Source of the DNA: Sipunculus nudus
Lineage: Eukaryota; Annelida; Sipuncula; Golfingiida; Sipunculidae
NCBI GenBank assembly: GCA_026874595.1
Contig: CM049314.1
Span: 12,762,729 to 12,826,728, forward strand
Direction: 5' to 3'
Length of the DNA stretch: 64,000 nucleotides
Below the pieces are notes generated by a model. It was not told where the DNA came from. It made no database searches and was given only the letters and a program-made list of their open reading frames with translations. Positions 1 to 12,300 of the stretch are shown piece by piece (within the stretch, counting starts at the first letter, position 1; each line of letters starts with the position of its first letter). Position numbers and translations under genes: made by a program.

Positions 1-884
1 GAGGACACGATATTGACTGCACACCAAACACGCGACTGTTTTTCTTCTTGTGAGAACCTTATATTACCATGTGTTCCAGGAGTAAACATGAAACAAAAAC
101 AAACAACTAATAAATTTTCTTATCTTCATGATAGGTATACCCTCTGAACTGTCAAGTAAAACTGTGAGCAGCTTGGTTCTAAAGTTTATAATTGATACAA
201 TCCGATTTACTTGATGAAAATAATTAATCTTTCCATCCAGAGTAAATATATATAAACATATGTTTATCGTTTGTTTGGTTGGTTTTATTTTGCTTTGCCC
301 ATGTTGTATCGAGAGAGCATATTAAATCATTATATTGTGACATTATTCACTGATTTCTTTCTAACTGTATCGTTTGTGTCTTGTTTCATTTAGGTGAAGA
401 TTATGAATTGCAACATTAATGTAAACATATTATATCTTCACATACTTTATGTACTTTAACTAGTACCGTTGATGTCTTACATAATGTTATGTTTATACAT
501 ATAATATCTACAGGAAAGCATGAATATTAGCCTGATTGGCTACTTTTGTAATCCTGCTATAAATAAATATGTTTAAACAAAGTGTGCTTGATATGCTGAT
601 TAGTAGGTCCTCTCTATGACACGAAGACATGACATAAACTGAATGTCCTCGCAGGTTGTCCTCGCAAGTTATGCATAAAGTCAATGCATCGTTCTCACGT
701 CTAACCAGTCTGTTTCTTTAAAAAAAAGTGTACGAGGAAACATGCGTACCCTTAGTGTTACAGGTCTGAATAGCTCTTCTTGCTAACTCTAGCAGAACTG
801 TTAGTCCTCGAAAGTATAGTGTGAAAGCAAGGTACCTCTTCTACGCGTATGTGTGTGTGTGCGTGCGCGCTCAAGTAGACCTGC

Positions 885-1040
885 CTTTGCTCGGTGTACA
901 GTAGCTCCATGTTAGACAGCGAGGTGTATCCGGGTTTCCTGACCAGCGTGACGTTGAAGGTGGCCTTCATGCCGGGTTCATCGAAGCAAGGGAAAGCTCT
1001 TCTGGCGTGGTGAGCCTGGAACTGTGTCACTGCCAGGTAT
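885..1040 (-). CDS. Copy 1 exon 3: FPCFDEP signature exon
   Basis: The acceptor TGACAG|ATACC lies in phase. The exon encodes [11 protein letters not shown] and LSNM, both typical of M1 family members. The end is placed at AAG|GCAGGTC, a GC donor, by analogy with copy 2, where reading frame demands it. If the GT four bases on were used, the exon would end at 881. Confidence 0.75.
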
Positions 1041-2267
1041 CTGTCACAAATAGCAAAATTAAAGATCCGTTCACAACATATAGACATATGCTCACCGGTC
1101 AGTGTTCAATCTATCTGAGCTGATATTATTGTTTTGTTAAGATTCGTTAATGTTTACACCCCGACCCCCTTCCCATAAAAAACTATAAATGTCATGCCTT
1201 TTTCTGAGAATTGTAAGGTTTTAAGTAAATTAACTTATAAAAGTGAAAACAAGAACTGTTCATTTTATGTAATGATTTTCCCTAGATTTTCGATAAGTAA
1301 ATGAAAATATAATAGTATACCTTTGGTGATACGCCAGTGTTTAATATATTCTTTTGTCGGTTTTGTTCGTGACGATAGTCCCGAAAAGGAATTTATCGAG
1401 TAAAAAAAATGTTCGTGAATATGACGGCCCCTTGCATCTAATACACATTATCAATGCCTGAAGCGTCGGTAGGAAAATATTTGGTACTATATATATATAT
1501 TAACATTAACTATGTGAGCTGTAAATCTCATTAAATATGAGGAAGAATATGGGATTATATATTTTATATTATATACCTTTATATAAAATAAATAGGAATT
1601 TTCCCTTGTTCAATACTCCCATGCAGGGTCCTTCCTAAATTGTTAAGGTATTTTACAAGTATATAAATCATAAGATAAAGGAGGAATTAATGTATGGTAA
1701 GATCGCCAAAATCAAACCCTCACGAAACTATGAAAAATGAAAATCGCGAAATTTTAAGCTCGCGAATATAAAGCCAATTACAGTACTTACCTTGTCTGGT
1801 TGTCTTGTTGGTAACTCGCGGCATAAAACCCGTATATATCAGAATGAGTGAGGATGCCTTGAAACTCCACCCTAAAATAGTAAATTCCACCGACCCTCAG
1901 GTTTTCCGTGAGGTACAACTTGAAGAAATGACGTTCCTTGTCTTCCTCCCAGCGCAAGAATGGTATGACGTCACCGCCGTCCTCTCGGAATTCTATCGTG
2001 TTGCCGTAAATAACTAAACGAGAGATGTGTAGGACCAGCATATTTGTCGTTTGATTGCACCTCATCCATATTTGAACATGTCCGTTAAACTTAAGCCCGG
2101 GTTTAGGGAGGTAGATGTCAGGTTTAAGTTCTACGTTGTAGTGCTCAGGCAGGAGTGTCTTGTTTAAGCGGAAGCCCGTGATCTTCTCAGGAGCGGTCTT
2201 GTTACACAGACCTTTTATAGTAATGATAGTAATATTAATAAATATTACAATAATAATAATTAATTAC

Positions 2268-2302
<35 letters not shown>

Positions 2303-3963
2303 TACTAATGAATAAAGGAATAATTGAATTGAGAGTGCTTTAAAATTTGAGGATTTAAACGTGGTCAAAGAACAGCGTCATTCCGTTCTTAATTTTGCCG
2401 ATACACGTCCAACCAAACTCCTGTCCGCAGGTAGATTCTCGCCGGGATGCTATCGTCAGGGAACTTTTCGTGTCACACCCAGGCGCCCTGATTGCCCTTA
2501 TCAGGGCGCCCTTACCTGACAGTTTTTACCAGTTCCTCAAAATCGCCCATCGGGGCTGCCATTTGCAATCCCACAAAAACCCGGATGTCACAGGTCGCAT
2601 GTCGAAATTATGTATGCATACCTCTAGTAATAAGAATGAAAAGAGTGTCTGAAAATCGGAATGCAAACCCTTCGTTGAAGATTTTGCCCTGAAATGTTGG
2701 ACCTCAACAGATATGATTCCTGCGAAAGGTAGAACTGCCCTTGGGATTGTGATATTGCTGTCATAAAGTATATATACTGCTGGTCGATGAATTACTGCCA
2801 CTTCTCATTGCCCTCTATGCTTTAATACGTACACTCTCAATTATACGTACATGATATGTACACGGAAACATTTGTGAGTACACTCTCTGTAACACGTTCA
2901 CGATATAAACATGAAAACGTTTATACGTACACTCTCCGTAACACGTTCACGATATGTACATGAAAACAATTATTCGTACACTCTCCGTAACACGTTCACG
3001 ATATGTACATGAAAACATTTATTCGTACACTGTCCGTAACACGTTCACGACATGTACATAAAAAACATTTATTCGTACACTGTCCGTAACACGTTCACGA
3101 TATTTACATGGAAACTTTTATACGTACACCCTCCGTAACACGTTCGCGATATGTACATGGAAACATTTATACGTTCACTTCCTGTAACAGGTTCACGATA
3201 TATACATACCGGCATTTATATATGTACACCCTCTGTTAATCGTAAACGATATATACATGGATATATTAATACGTACACTTTCTGTAATACTTACACGATA
3301 TGTACATACTGTTATTAATGTAAATACAATCTCTCTTATATGTACACGATATGTACATAAAGACATCACCACCAGTGGCGTCAATTTATATTCATGAGGA
3401 GGGGGGGGGGGGGGGGACTCGCATGCTTGGAGGTGTAATCAAAAAGTTTTTTTTAAAAAAAAAGGTTTTATGTTTACAATATATCAGGTTTAGATATATA
3501 ATATTTCATATTAAACTCAGAAATGGAACCAAAGTGAAAAATTTAACTATTAATATATTTAATTTCCCATATATAAACACAATTCGCTGAATAGCAACGG
3601 GGATGATTACACTGGCCCTCCCCCTTGCTATAAAGTAGCGGATATTAACCCCCACCTCCTTTGTATCGAGGCCCCTGATTAATACGTACACTCTCCCCTC
3701 TCCTCTGCCAGTCGTTTGCAGTGCATCCACTGTTCGTCTGTTGAGGGAGTCGGAGGAACTCTACACGTCGGACACGGAGGTCTTCCAAAATGGACACCAA
3801 GTCCCACCGCCAGGAGGGCCGCTACCACCGCTACACAGATCAGGATGGCTCTGGGTAAACTGATGTAGCATCCACTCTTCTTTTGAAAGAATTCTGTCTC
3901 GAAATGAGCAGGACCAAGCTGACTACCTTTTGTTTCCATGGTATAATGATGATGTGACTTCAC
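885..3963 (-). CDS. M1 aminopeptidase N-like gene, copy 1 (5' part only: exons 1-3)
   Basis: This is the start of a type II membrane zinc aminopeptidase, which trims N-terminal residues from peptides at the cell surface. Three exons join in phase: 3963-3690, 2211-1791 and 1040-885. They encode a short cytoplasmic tail, a transmembrane anchor, a Thr/Pro/Cys stalk, and the first part of the M1 N-terminal beta domain, including the family signature [11 protein letters not shown]. Each exon aligns with its counterpart in the complete copy at 7,274-23,012, and exon 3 has the same length in both. No exon 4 is seen from position 1 to 880, so the catalytic part should lie beyond the left edge. Whether this copy is intact cannot be judged. 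The ATG at 3,963 is the first in frame; the ATG at 3,939 gives a start closer to that of copy 2. Confidence 0.85.
1791..2211 (-). CDS. Copy 1 exon 2: M1 N-terminal domain
   Basis: The acceptor is AAAAG|GTCTG and the donor ACAAG|GTAAGT. The translation includes the M1 landmark [18 protein letters not shown] and ends at NQT plus a split codon. It matches copy 2 exon 2 over its whole length, but is 15 bases shorter (five codons). Confidence 0.85.
2236..2300. repeat. (TAA)n microsatellite
   Basis: AAT/TAA trinucleotide run in intron 1 of aminopeptidase copy 1, just upstream of the exon 2 acceptor. Confidence 0.8.
2824..3360. repeat. 49-bp minisatellite, about 11 copies
   Basis: Tandem copies with a 49-base spacing (for example unit starts at 2,926 and 2,975), containing CGTACACTCTCCGTAACACG and GATATGTACATG. 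Copies diverge towards the right end. The array lies in intron 1 of copy 1, and part of the unit matches the exon 1/intron 1 junction. Confidence 0.9.
3400..3416. repeat. Poly-G tract
   Basis: About 16 consecutive G bases. This is one of many such tracts in the window. Confidence 0.9.
3690..3963 (-). CDS. Copy 1 exon 1: cytoplasmic tail and membrane anchor
   Basis: The exon encodes a polar N-terminus, a basic/Cys-Tyr segment, then a hydrophobic run ([16 protein letters not shown]) that serves as signal anchor, followed by a stalk with CPTC. It ends in phase 1 at GAGT|GTACGT; the next exon supplies GT to complete a Cys codon. Copy 2 has the same phase and the same split Cys codon. Confidence 0.85.
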
Positions 3964-6900
3964 ATTCTAAATGCAAGATCCTGGTTTGACCAAATACTGA
4001 TTTAGGAGAGGTGGATATTGCGATGCCGCTTTACAGATATCAATAAGTTTAGGTAATTATTCATTACATTGTCATTGCTGATAAAGTTTTATTGACCTGT
4101 AAGCTAAAGTACATACCCCTGTTTTGTTCAGTGGATTGGAGAATAGTGTATGTTGGTAAACCAAAGAACAGGTGTCAATATTCTGTCTAATTAGTCATAA
4201 CATTGTCAGAGAGGAAAACTATTTATCATCATCAACTATTGTTTTGCCTCCCCTTGTGTATGCTGGGCTGATAAGCAGGTAAACGTAAACAAAACTGGAA
4301 CGGTACAAAGATCACTTGTAAGTTAACACTCTTAAGCACGTGTCTGATGTGGTCCGCCATGGTTGTATAGGCCTACAGTGGTTGCGCCAGCAACCTCGGT
4401 CAATGTCAGTCAAGGTCGCTGAAGTTCCGTATCGGGTGAACAATCGCCTCCAGGGTTCAATCATTGTTTCAGTAGATCTTTACCCTGTGCTGAGGTTGAC
4501 TCGGCCGATGATCCGTGCGCCGCCTTGTGGTAGAAAGAAAAGAAACACCTTTTTTATAAAACAAGAAAGTAACTGTCCTCTGACTTTCAAGAAAAAAATG
4601 CCGGACATATGTAGGCCCCTAATGAAACAAAACTTCACGTATTTGTCAGACGACATTTTGGAGGACAGATAGCCGATTTGAGGTGCATTTTGCGCTTCAT
4701 AAAATCGTGATGAACCATAACGTGAGGACAGATAGCCGATTTGAGGTGCATTTTGCGCTTCATAAAATCGTGATGAACCATAACGGAACGAAACTGCTTA
4801 CCCAGCTAAAGAAGAGGTAAGATATTCAGACATTTTGTTTGTCTTGCAATGTATTCGGTCACATTTGTAAGCGACCAACCACGTTTTTGGCATTGAATAC
4901 GCGGTATCAAGACGGCGTGACTTCATTTAGTATAAGCTATCCTATGTAGTAAGCCTCTCAAGAGAAGTTTATTCAAGCACTAACAATGCCCGATATGCGA
5001 CACACAACTGATGCGACAAGCAGTCTACATCATTATCAGGACGTGTTGCAAGCAAACGGTTTACCAGCAAAGCGAGGAATACACGGTGCCAATGTTGTTC
5101 ATTTCATTTTGAGTGACAGCTCATCGCCCCGGCAAACGTCTAAACAGGCCACAGCCTCAGAGAGAATGACTCTACACGTGGTTTGCACAGGTCCTTGTGC
5201 ACATAGGATGCCCGGTCGGTGAGCTCTAATTCAAGCGAAATGTAACAATATTGGCTCCGTGCACACCTCGTTGCTGGTTTCGGTTTTGCTGACAACGGAT
5301 ACATGACTACGCTAACAAAGTCGTAATGTCATAATCGAATTGGTCGATGATGCGAGAACGAAGAGGCAGCAATTAAAATTCGACTGTTCTTTACTAAGAG
5401 CAGGCCCATTAATAACACCGACATCATGCGGTGCTTGAGGTGCAGCTCTTGGCGGAGCAACGATACCTGTCGAGTGTTTGTTGACTGGCATTTGGTCGGC
5501 TGCTAGTCACATCATACGCACAGCTTTTTTTTCAGCAGACATAGAACACCACCTGGTGTCTAAGTGGTTTATAAACGGTCAAACCAGGCAGCAGGAAAAT
5601 CAGTAGCTTCTTTAGAAGCTCAAGATTTCCGCTCTGTCGGGAGCGTAACTTAAAACAAGAAAATGTGCAAGCAGCCACAATGTAAGCTTGGAGCCATTAT
5701 TTGACATGGACTCTCTGTTTAAGCCCCAGATGGCACCGTCTTTCCATGATGAATGTGCCCTTAACCGAACTACCAGTCAAAAGGAGTAAAACAACCAACT
5801 ATTCCCTTGTTGCAGTGATCCATAGCAATATTTCATTTATTCTTAAAATCTTGCTCTCACCGCTTCCAAACTTCAAACTTCGATAATATGTTTCATCTTA
5901 TTTGGACAAGAAATCTGGTAAGGTGTCGTAGTTAAGGGTTTGTTACCTAGATTGCGTTAACTTATATCGTCAATGGAGAGACAGTTAGTAATTATAGCCA
6001 GGGCCCGACAAAAACCACTGAAGGCTTTCAGAGACGGATTAGTACTGCGTCTGAGTACAAGTCCACCTATATAAGCTGGCAGCCAAAGCGGAGTAAGGCT
6101 CATTTGAATACGCAAAGAAATAGCCTCAGCACAATATGATTTTGTCTTTTGACATGGAAATGTACTGAGAAAAGTAAAACTTCAAAGGTGACTGCATGCT
6201 TCCCTTGATTTAAACAATCAATCTGTTTTTCACTGCAAACGTTTGTATATAACATTTGAAATGGGTCATATCATGGTCTGAAAAGAAGTTGAAGTGGCAG
6301 TCGCGAATCTTTCTGTTGTTTTATCTTATCATAATAGAATTCAGATATTATTTTGTGATATTTAAGTTAAACATGGTTTATAATTCATGTAACAAGTATG
6401 TAAGTTGTTTTATGTGACGGAACAATGCAAATGTAAAAAATAATTAACGGTCGCATAGGTTAACTAAGCCGGCAGAGAGCGTGCTTGTATTATAAGCTAA
6501 TTTAAATATGTATTTTGAATGAGCGGCAGATCCGCTGGGCCGCATGCCGGTAGCGACCTTAATATTTTCTGATTTATTAAATTAAATATTGGTATTTAAA
6601 TGTTGAATTACACAAAGAGGTTGATGGTGACAATTAAGGGATACCTACGGGCTCACTGGAAACGATCGATGTTTGGCCTAATTCTGTTTTTAATGTATCA
6701 TAATACGCACTTCATGTAAAAACAAATTCTGCAGCTAACGAATACATCTTATATACTCTTTACTAGATGTTAATATCGTTTATAAATGATGTCTCAGTTG
6801 TAATTAACTTGGCAGTTCGATATTTTGCACCCATCTATCTTTCGCCACCATCTTTTGTCTATGTACTCATACTACAAAACAGATAGACCTCACCATTTGT

Positions 6901-7273
6901 ATGAAACAAGTAAATAATGGACCCAACTGAGAATGTTTTATCAAACACATTTAATTCTAGAAAGATGTCTTAAAATCACACAATTGAAATAACATCGGCC
7001 ATGGTTTGAGCTGAAGTAACTGTGTATATGATACTGTGGCTAATGAACACTCAAATATGCTGACTCATTCCTGAGCTCTTCATTGAAATAGTTTGTACTT
7101 TATATTTCAAAGCATCGTCTGCAATTGATGTTTATAATAGTTTCATAACTGTAGGCTACTGTTAAAATACCATTTGTTTTAAAAGCGCCCCTGATATATA
7201 TTTCAATAACACGACTGGCAGCGATTTCATCACATAACAGAACTAAATCTGTCTGGTAGGTCCAGAGTGCCGC
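3964..7273. other. Intergenic region between the two aminopeptidases
   Basis: It should hold the promoter of copy 1 and the 3' UTR of copy 2. The only structure seen is a perfect 63-bp tandem duplication (4,661-4,785). No exon or known domain was recognised; open frames such as 4,340-4,672 look incidental. Confidence 0.5.
4661..4785. repeat. 63-bp direct duplication
   Basis: Two practically identical adjacent copies, the second starting at 4,724. The lack of differences suggests a recent event. Confidence 0.9.
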
Positions 7274-7507
7274 TTATATCAACACGAACTCTGCATCCCG
7301 ATCAGATATTGGTATACTGATGTCCGCCAGGCGGCGCTCTGAGTCCGTCGTGCTCCTTTCCCGATTGTTATTGACGGAGGTGAGCCAGTTCCGGAGTGGC
7401 ACCTCGTTGGTCTCCATCCACCGGATGTTAACTTGGATAGTAGCCCGGATGCTGGAGAAGGTGCTGTTCATAGCGTCGTCTGGAAACATTCTCGTGAACG
7501 CATCGAA
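7274..7507 (-). CDS. Copy 2 exon 21: C-terminal exon with stop
   Basis: The acceptor is ATCACCAG|TTCGA. It encodes the last helices with [19 protein letters not shown], the WLxxN...I..WL pattern that closes M1 enzymes, then a polar tail and stop. There is no hydrophobic C-terminus, so no GPI anchor is suggested. Confidence 0.92.
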   Translation of the reverse strand, partial: FDAFTRMFPDDAMNSTFSSIRATIQVNIRWMETNEVPLRNWLTSVNNNRERSTTDSERRLADISIPISDRDAEFVLI

Positions 7508-9261
7508 CTGGTGATAAAAAGAAATCGTAGATTTAAACATATTGATCTTTACAAAAATCATCACTTCATTTAGAATGTTCCTGATTCTTTTGTTTTATCG
7601 ATAAAATGCTGGTTTTGGTGTGTCACGTTTACTCAAAGAACCAATTCACGTACCGGACATGTTAAGTACACATGAAGTATGATGTTACCTGTGCACAATG
7701 TTTTAATAACTTGCACCGTTCGGGATCGGTGACACAAAACATAGCGCACGCCACCTGGTAGCCGTACTACTCAACTTCACAATTCTAGCTTTTTTTTCAA
7801 GCTTCCAACCTTTTTTTTAGCGCGCGCGTTTCCTCTTTCATGTTTTTTCTCCTCGATTTGGAATTGTCGCGCGTGCGCATGATCGGACCTCTGGTTACAC
7901 GGTCTTGTTATGGTAAACAGACACATGGGCTGTGTTTACTCACGCACAGACCCATAACAACGCATAAAGCAGTGCAGTTGGTAAGAGAAAATCCGTGTGG
8001 GATAAGGGTCTCTCTGGGAAACATTTATATTCATCCTAAAGACTGAATAGCGTCATGTAATACATATATTTTGTAAATGTTTATGTGCCTTTACGTGAAA
8101 AACCACCTCATGGACCTCAGTCAAAAACGTGAACTGACCATTTCCTTACCTTTTCAAGATCAAACTTTGTGGAGTAAGTATCTGTCAGTGTTCTCAAAAT
8201 ACTGGACTTGCTCAATCTGAAAATGACGAAATAGTCCACTGTATGTTAAAAAGTCAGTAACACGGAAACCTGGCTATTAAAAAAAAGACCATAAAGCCAA
8301 ACTGGCAAAACTAACAGCAATTCAATCTTATTTGACTTTTAAATGGACGCAATTTTTATCACATTCACTTTTGTAAACGGTTTACATTCAACCAATTAGT
8401 TTGTTTATCCATATACAAGATTCAACTAAAAATGGTATGCAATTTATTTAATGAAAGTTTGTACCGAGTAGGTACCAAGAAAAAGAACTGATGACTTCTA
8501 TTTTACTCTGGGAAATAATGCAGATTTAATATAATTTTTTTCTGTTGGTAAATTGAATATACTTCATGTGCTGACACTTTAAACCAGTTTGTGAGGTGAA
8601 TCATTGATGGCTTTGTATGTTTTCAGGCTTGTCGTTTGTACATTTGTGTTCATACAACACCTACCCGCTTGGCCAGTCATTCCATCTTGACATTACGAAA
8701 TCCCAAACAATGGTGGACCCAACCGGATTAACTGCGATCTGCTGCACCAGTGAGGTGGAGCGCCAGTCTACTGCTTTATTAAAGTACCTGCCCTCAAACA
8801 AAAGAATGTTATAAATCTCCTCTGTATATTATCAATACTCTAGTGCGTCCTTTACAAACAAGTTGCTAGAGGATGTAACGCCTCACATTTTCGTTGTCGC
8901 AAAGGCTTTTTCACAAATTAACATCTTATAAATTTAACAGCTTCATAATATTCAAAAAGGAATATTAATTCACGCCAGACTGTGAGCTATCTAGAGGGAA
9001 AGAACTCTCAGTATCTGCTCATTTAGTAGAATAAGCACTAGACCCACCTTTGAAGAATCCATGGCATCCTGGAACACGCCATAGCATTCCGTAAAACCGA
9101 CTTTTCGTTGCCGATGTATTCTGTGTATTTCTTCTCGTACATCTTGTAGGCGAAGTCCCACTCGGCGCTACCTCCAGACTTGATGGCTTCACAATACACC
9201 GTGGGTCTCAGATTAGGAGATATGCTAATACGGATTAATAAGAATTAATTGGTAATAATAT

Positions 9262-9319
<58 letters not shown>

Positions 9320-12300
9320 TGGAACCCCGCCTTGCGACCACCCCTCACTTGCGACCACCCCCACAATTACGCCCACTTTTCTTGGCCCCGAATATACGAT
9401 TAACTTACAGTTTCACAAATACGACCACCTCCAAGTAAAGATCATTTTGGACAGTCCCCAAGGTGGTCGTAATTGTGGGGTTCCACTGTATATATAAACA
9501 TTCTGCACATCCTCGCAAGTTCACCAATCTCAGTATGGAAATGTCAATGGACACAACAAAACAGTTCACATTCTTACCATTAGGACTTAATGCTTATATT
9601 AATAGTTATAGATGAATCGTTTACTTACGGATTGATATGATCGTTTTGCATGAACTGCTGGTACAGCTGCCGTGCTTGACTGACACAGGGTTCATAACCC
9701 CGGGAACACGCGATGGACAGGATCAGCTGCCGCAGGTATCTGTACAGGTAAGTATTAACTATAATGAGCGGTTCTACACTCATATCATAGTCAATAAAAT
9801 AGATGTAAAATTTGTAAAATGTGTTTATACTTTAAACAATAAGATTGGACGGTTATTAATATATTTGATTTAAATCAATAAAAATACATATAGGGCCTTA
9901 GATAAGGATTTGTTGTTAAATATACAAAATACAATGCAAAATCTATTTGTGCATGTATTATGATTTCATCCATGTTTGTTTCTTTGCCTCTTAGCGTGAT
10001 AACGTAAAAACCTCTATATTAATTTCCCGAAAATTTGAGGAGGATAAACTTATATATGTAAAGTCACATCGATGTTTCTCAAATCCAAGCATTGGTCCTT
10101 TTAGGTACAGCTTTAGGAGTTCTTTTGAACATGTGACAGCATATTTTAATTATTAATGAATAATAACTCGTGTCTTACTTTTCAAGGTGCTCCTTTTCGT
10201 CTGTATCATCCCAGCCCACGTGACTGTAGACATTCATAACAGCCCTGTCCAACAGATAACGCTGAAATGTGTGGTGGGCAAGGTCATGTGACAAAATATT
10301 ACAACTCTGGGCCATCGAAAAGAATTAGCAATACAGAGTAACACATTACCTCCCGGTACGATATGTATCATTTATATTAAACACGTATACGGATACTGAA
10401 ATAATTCTTAAAATATTAGATTCTAAGGCAATGGGTTTTCTATCTCACAGCTGCACAACCAAGCATCCTCAACTTTGTTTTTAACATATTCATAAAATTG
10501 TATTTAGTAAATCAGCCGAGTGGTTCGGTTAAATGATCTCCATGACCTGCAACTAAGCATTTGATACAGTTTTCCATCGGATTAGCAAACAATTATAGGT
10601 ATCTAGACACTGACAGATAAAAAAGTTGTAAAAATGAATAAATTAATACTGACGCCGATGTTTCTTCTCCTGTTAATGGTTAATTAATTATCTATTCTCG
10701 TTCCTGATTTACACTTAACTAGGTACTTCACAAGACTTCAATTTCTGAATACCTCTGTTCGTATAGAAATGAAATTCATACACCACCTGCCAGCTCTCGT
10801 AGGTTTCTGTATTATAGAACATCCGGTTGTAGAAGTCCATTCGGCGGTTGAAGGCGTACCAGGGCAGATATTCCGTCTCATTAATAAGGAACTCCGTGGT
10901 TTTAATGGCGTCCACTTCAGCTCTCTTGTTAGCTCTTTATATCAAACAAAATTAACCAGAAAAGTAATCATATATATTTTTTTACGTGAGCTAGATATGA
11001 ATCAATCAAATAGACCTTTCCCATAAGGATGCGCACTAGTCGTAATGGTGGTCTTTTGTTTTCCGCTCAAGGGAGTTAGTATTGTACGATTATTTAAAGA
11101 AATAAAGTACATGCTATAGGCTGCTGTTAGTAATGCGCCTCCTAAGATATATATTTTCTAATCACATCAGATGATGATACAAAATACGGATTTCCTTAAT
11201 CGGTATAATGAACCCGAACACTCGGTGTCAGCCATCGCCAGTAGATGTCATTAGTGTGGCGTAAAAGTCATTTTATACACGTTAGGCTTCAAATCCTTTT
11301 CATGGTAAACATATGTGTACTGGGCATGAATGGCCCTATAATTTATTCAGTTTGTTATCAACAAAGACATGCTGGCCGAACGCAAAAATCAACATGACAC
11401 GTAGGTATTCAAAGCTCGAGACACAACTATGATATATACCTGGCCAAGTTAAGGGCGTCGTCAATTAACTGTGCTCTGTTGAACTCACTGAAAAACTATA
11501 TAAACATACAAACATACGTACATACACTGACGTTAGCGGGAGCAGCATTCAGGAATGCAACACTAAATGAATATTTCAATGTTTCGTCTATTTAATGATA
11601 AAGATGGTATATCAGCTATACAGAGAGTGTCGTTCCTAGTTGTTAAGGAAAAAAAGTTTCCATTAGCACGACGACATTTTTGAATGATGTTCCCTAAACT
11701 GAGTACCGCAACACTTAGGTGTTTCTTATTCGTGATCTGTATATGTATCAGGTGCAAAGCATCGGAAGTTGATAATGTGTCAAGGTAAGATATAACCTGA
11801 TGATATTCATAAAGCCAATGAACCATCTTATCACTGGTACTACGGTGCAGCTATATAATGACCTTGTCATCTCGGTTAAGCGTTTCTACCATGGTAGGAA
11901 CGTATATTTATAAACTGACCTTGAGGTATAGATTCAGCCTGTATAAAATCGTATTACGGGTACTATAGATGAGCTATTAACTTACCGTGTGATCTTGGTT
12001 TAGCCTTTGTACCATCTTGTTCCACAGCTGATCTTCATAATTCACGCGGTAGAATCCTTGTTGGCGATAGTTAGCGAGAATGAAGTCTGGGTCCTTGGTG
12101 TCCTTTTCTGTGAGCAGAAAATATTACTATACCTACACAAAAAGTTTAAAACAGAACTGTGATCGACTTGACGAAGTGTATGAATAGAATAATACACTTA
12201 TGGGATTGCAGCTTAATGAAAATAGTTTCTTTTTGTTAATACATAAAATTTCATTAAAATTAAATTTAAATTTACAAAAAAATAAATTTCCGATGAATGT

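Noticed and set aside
2824-3360. Possible CRISPR array
   Set aside because: The 49-bp units are contiguous with no unique spacers, and the locus is inside an intron of an animal gene.
4340-4672. 110-codon plus-strand frame
   Set aside because: No recognisable domain, unclear start context and no matching exon borders. Kept as intergenic.
10715-10786. Extension of aminopeptidase exon 15 to the stop at 10,715
   Set aside because: The open frame continues past CTGGCAG but loses family similarity, and the next exon joins in phase from the GT donor.
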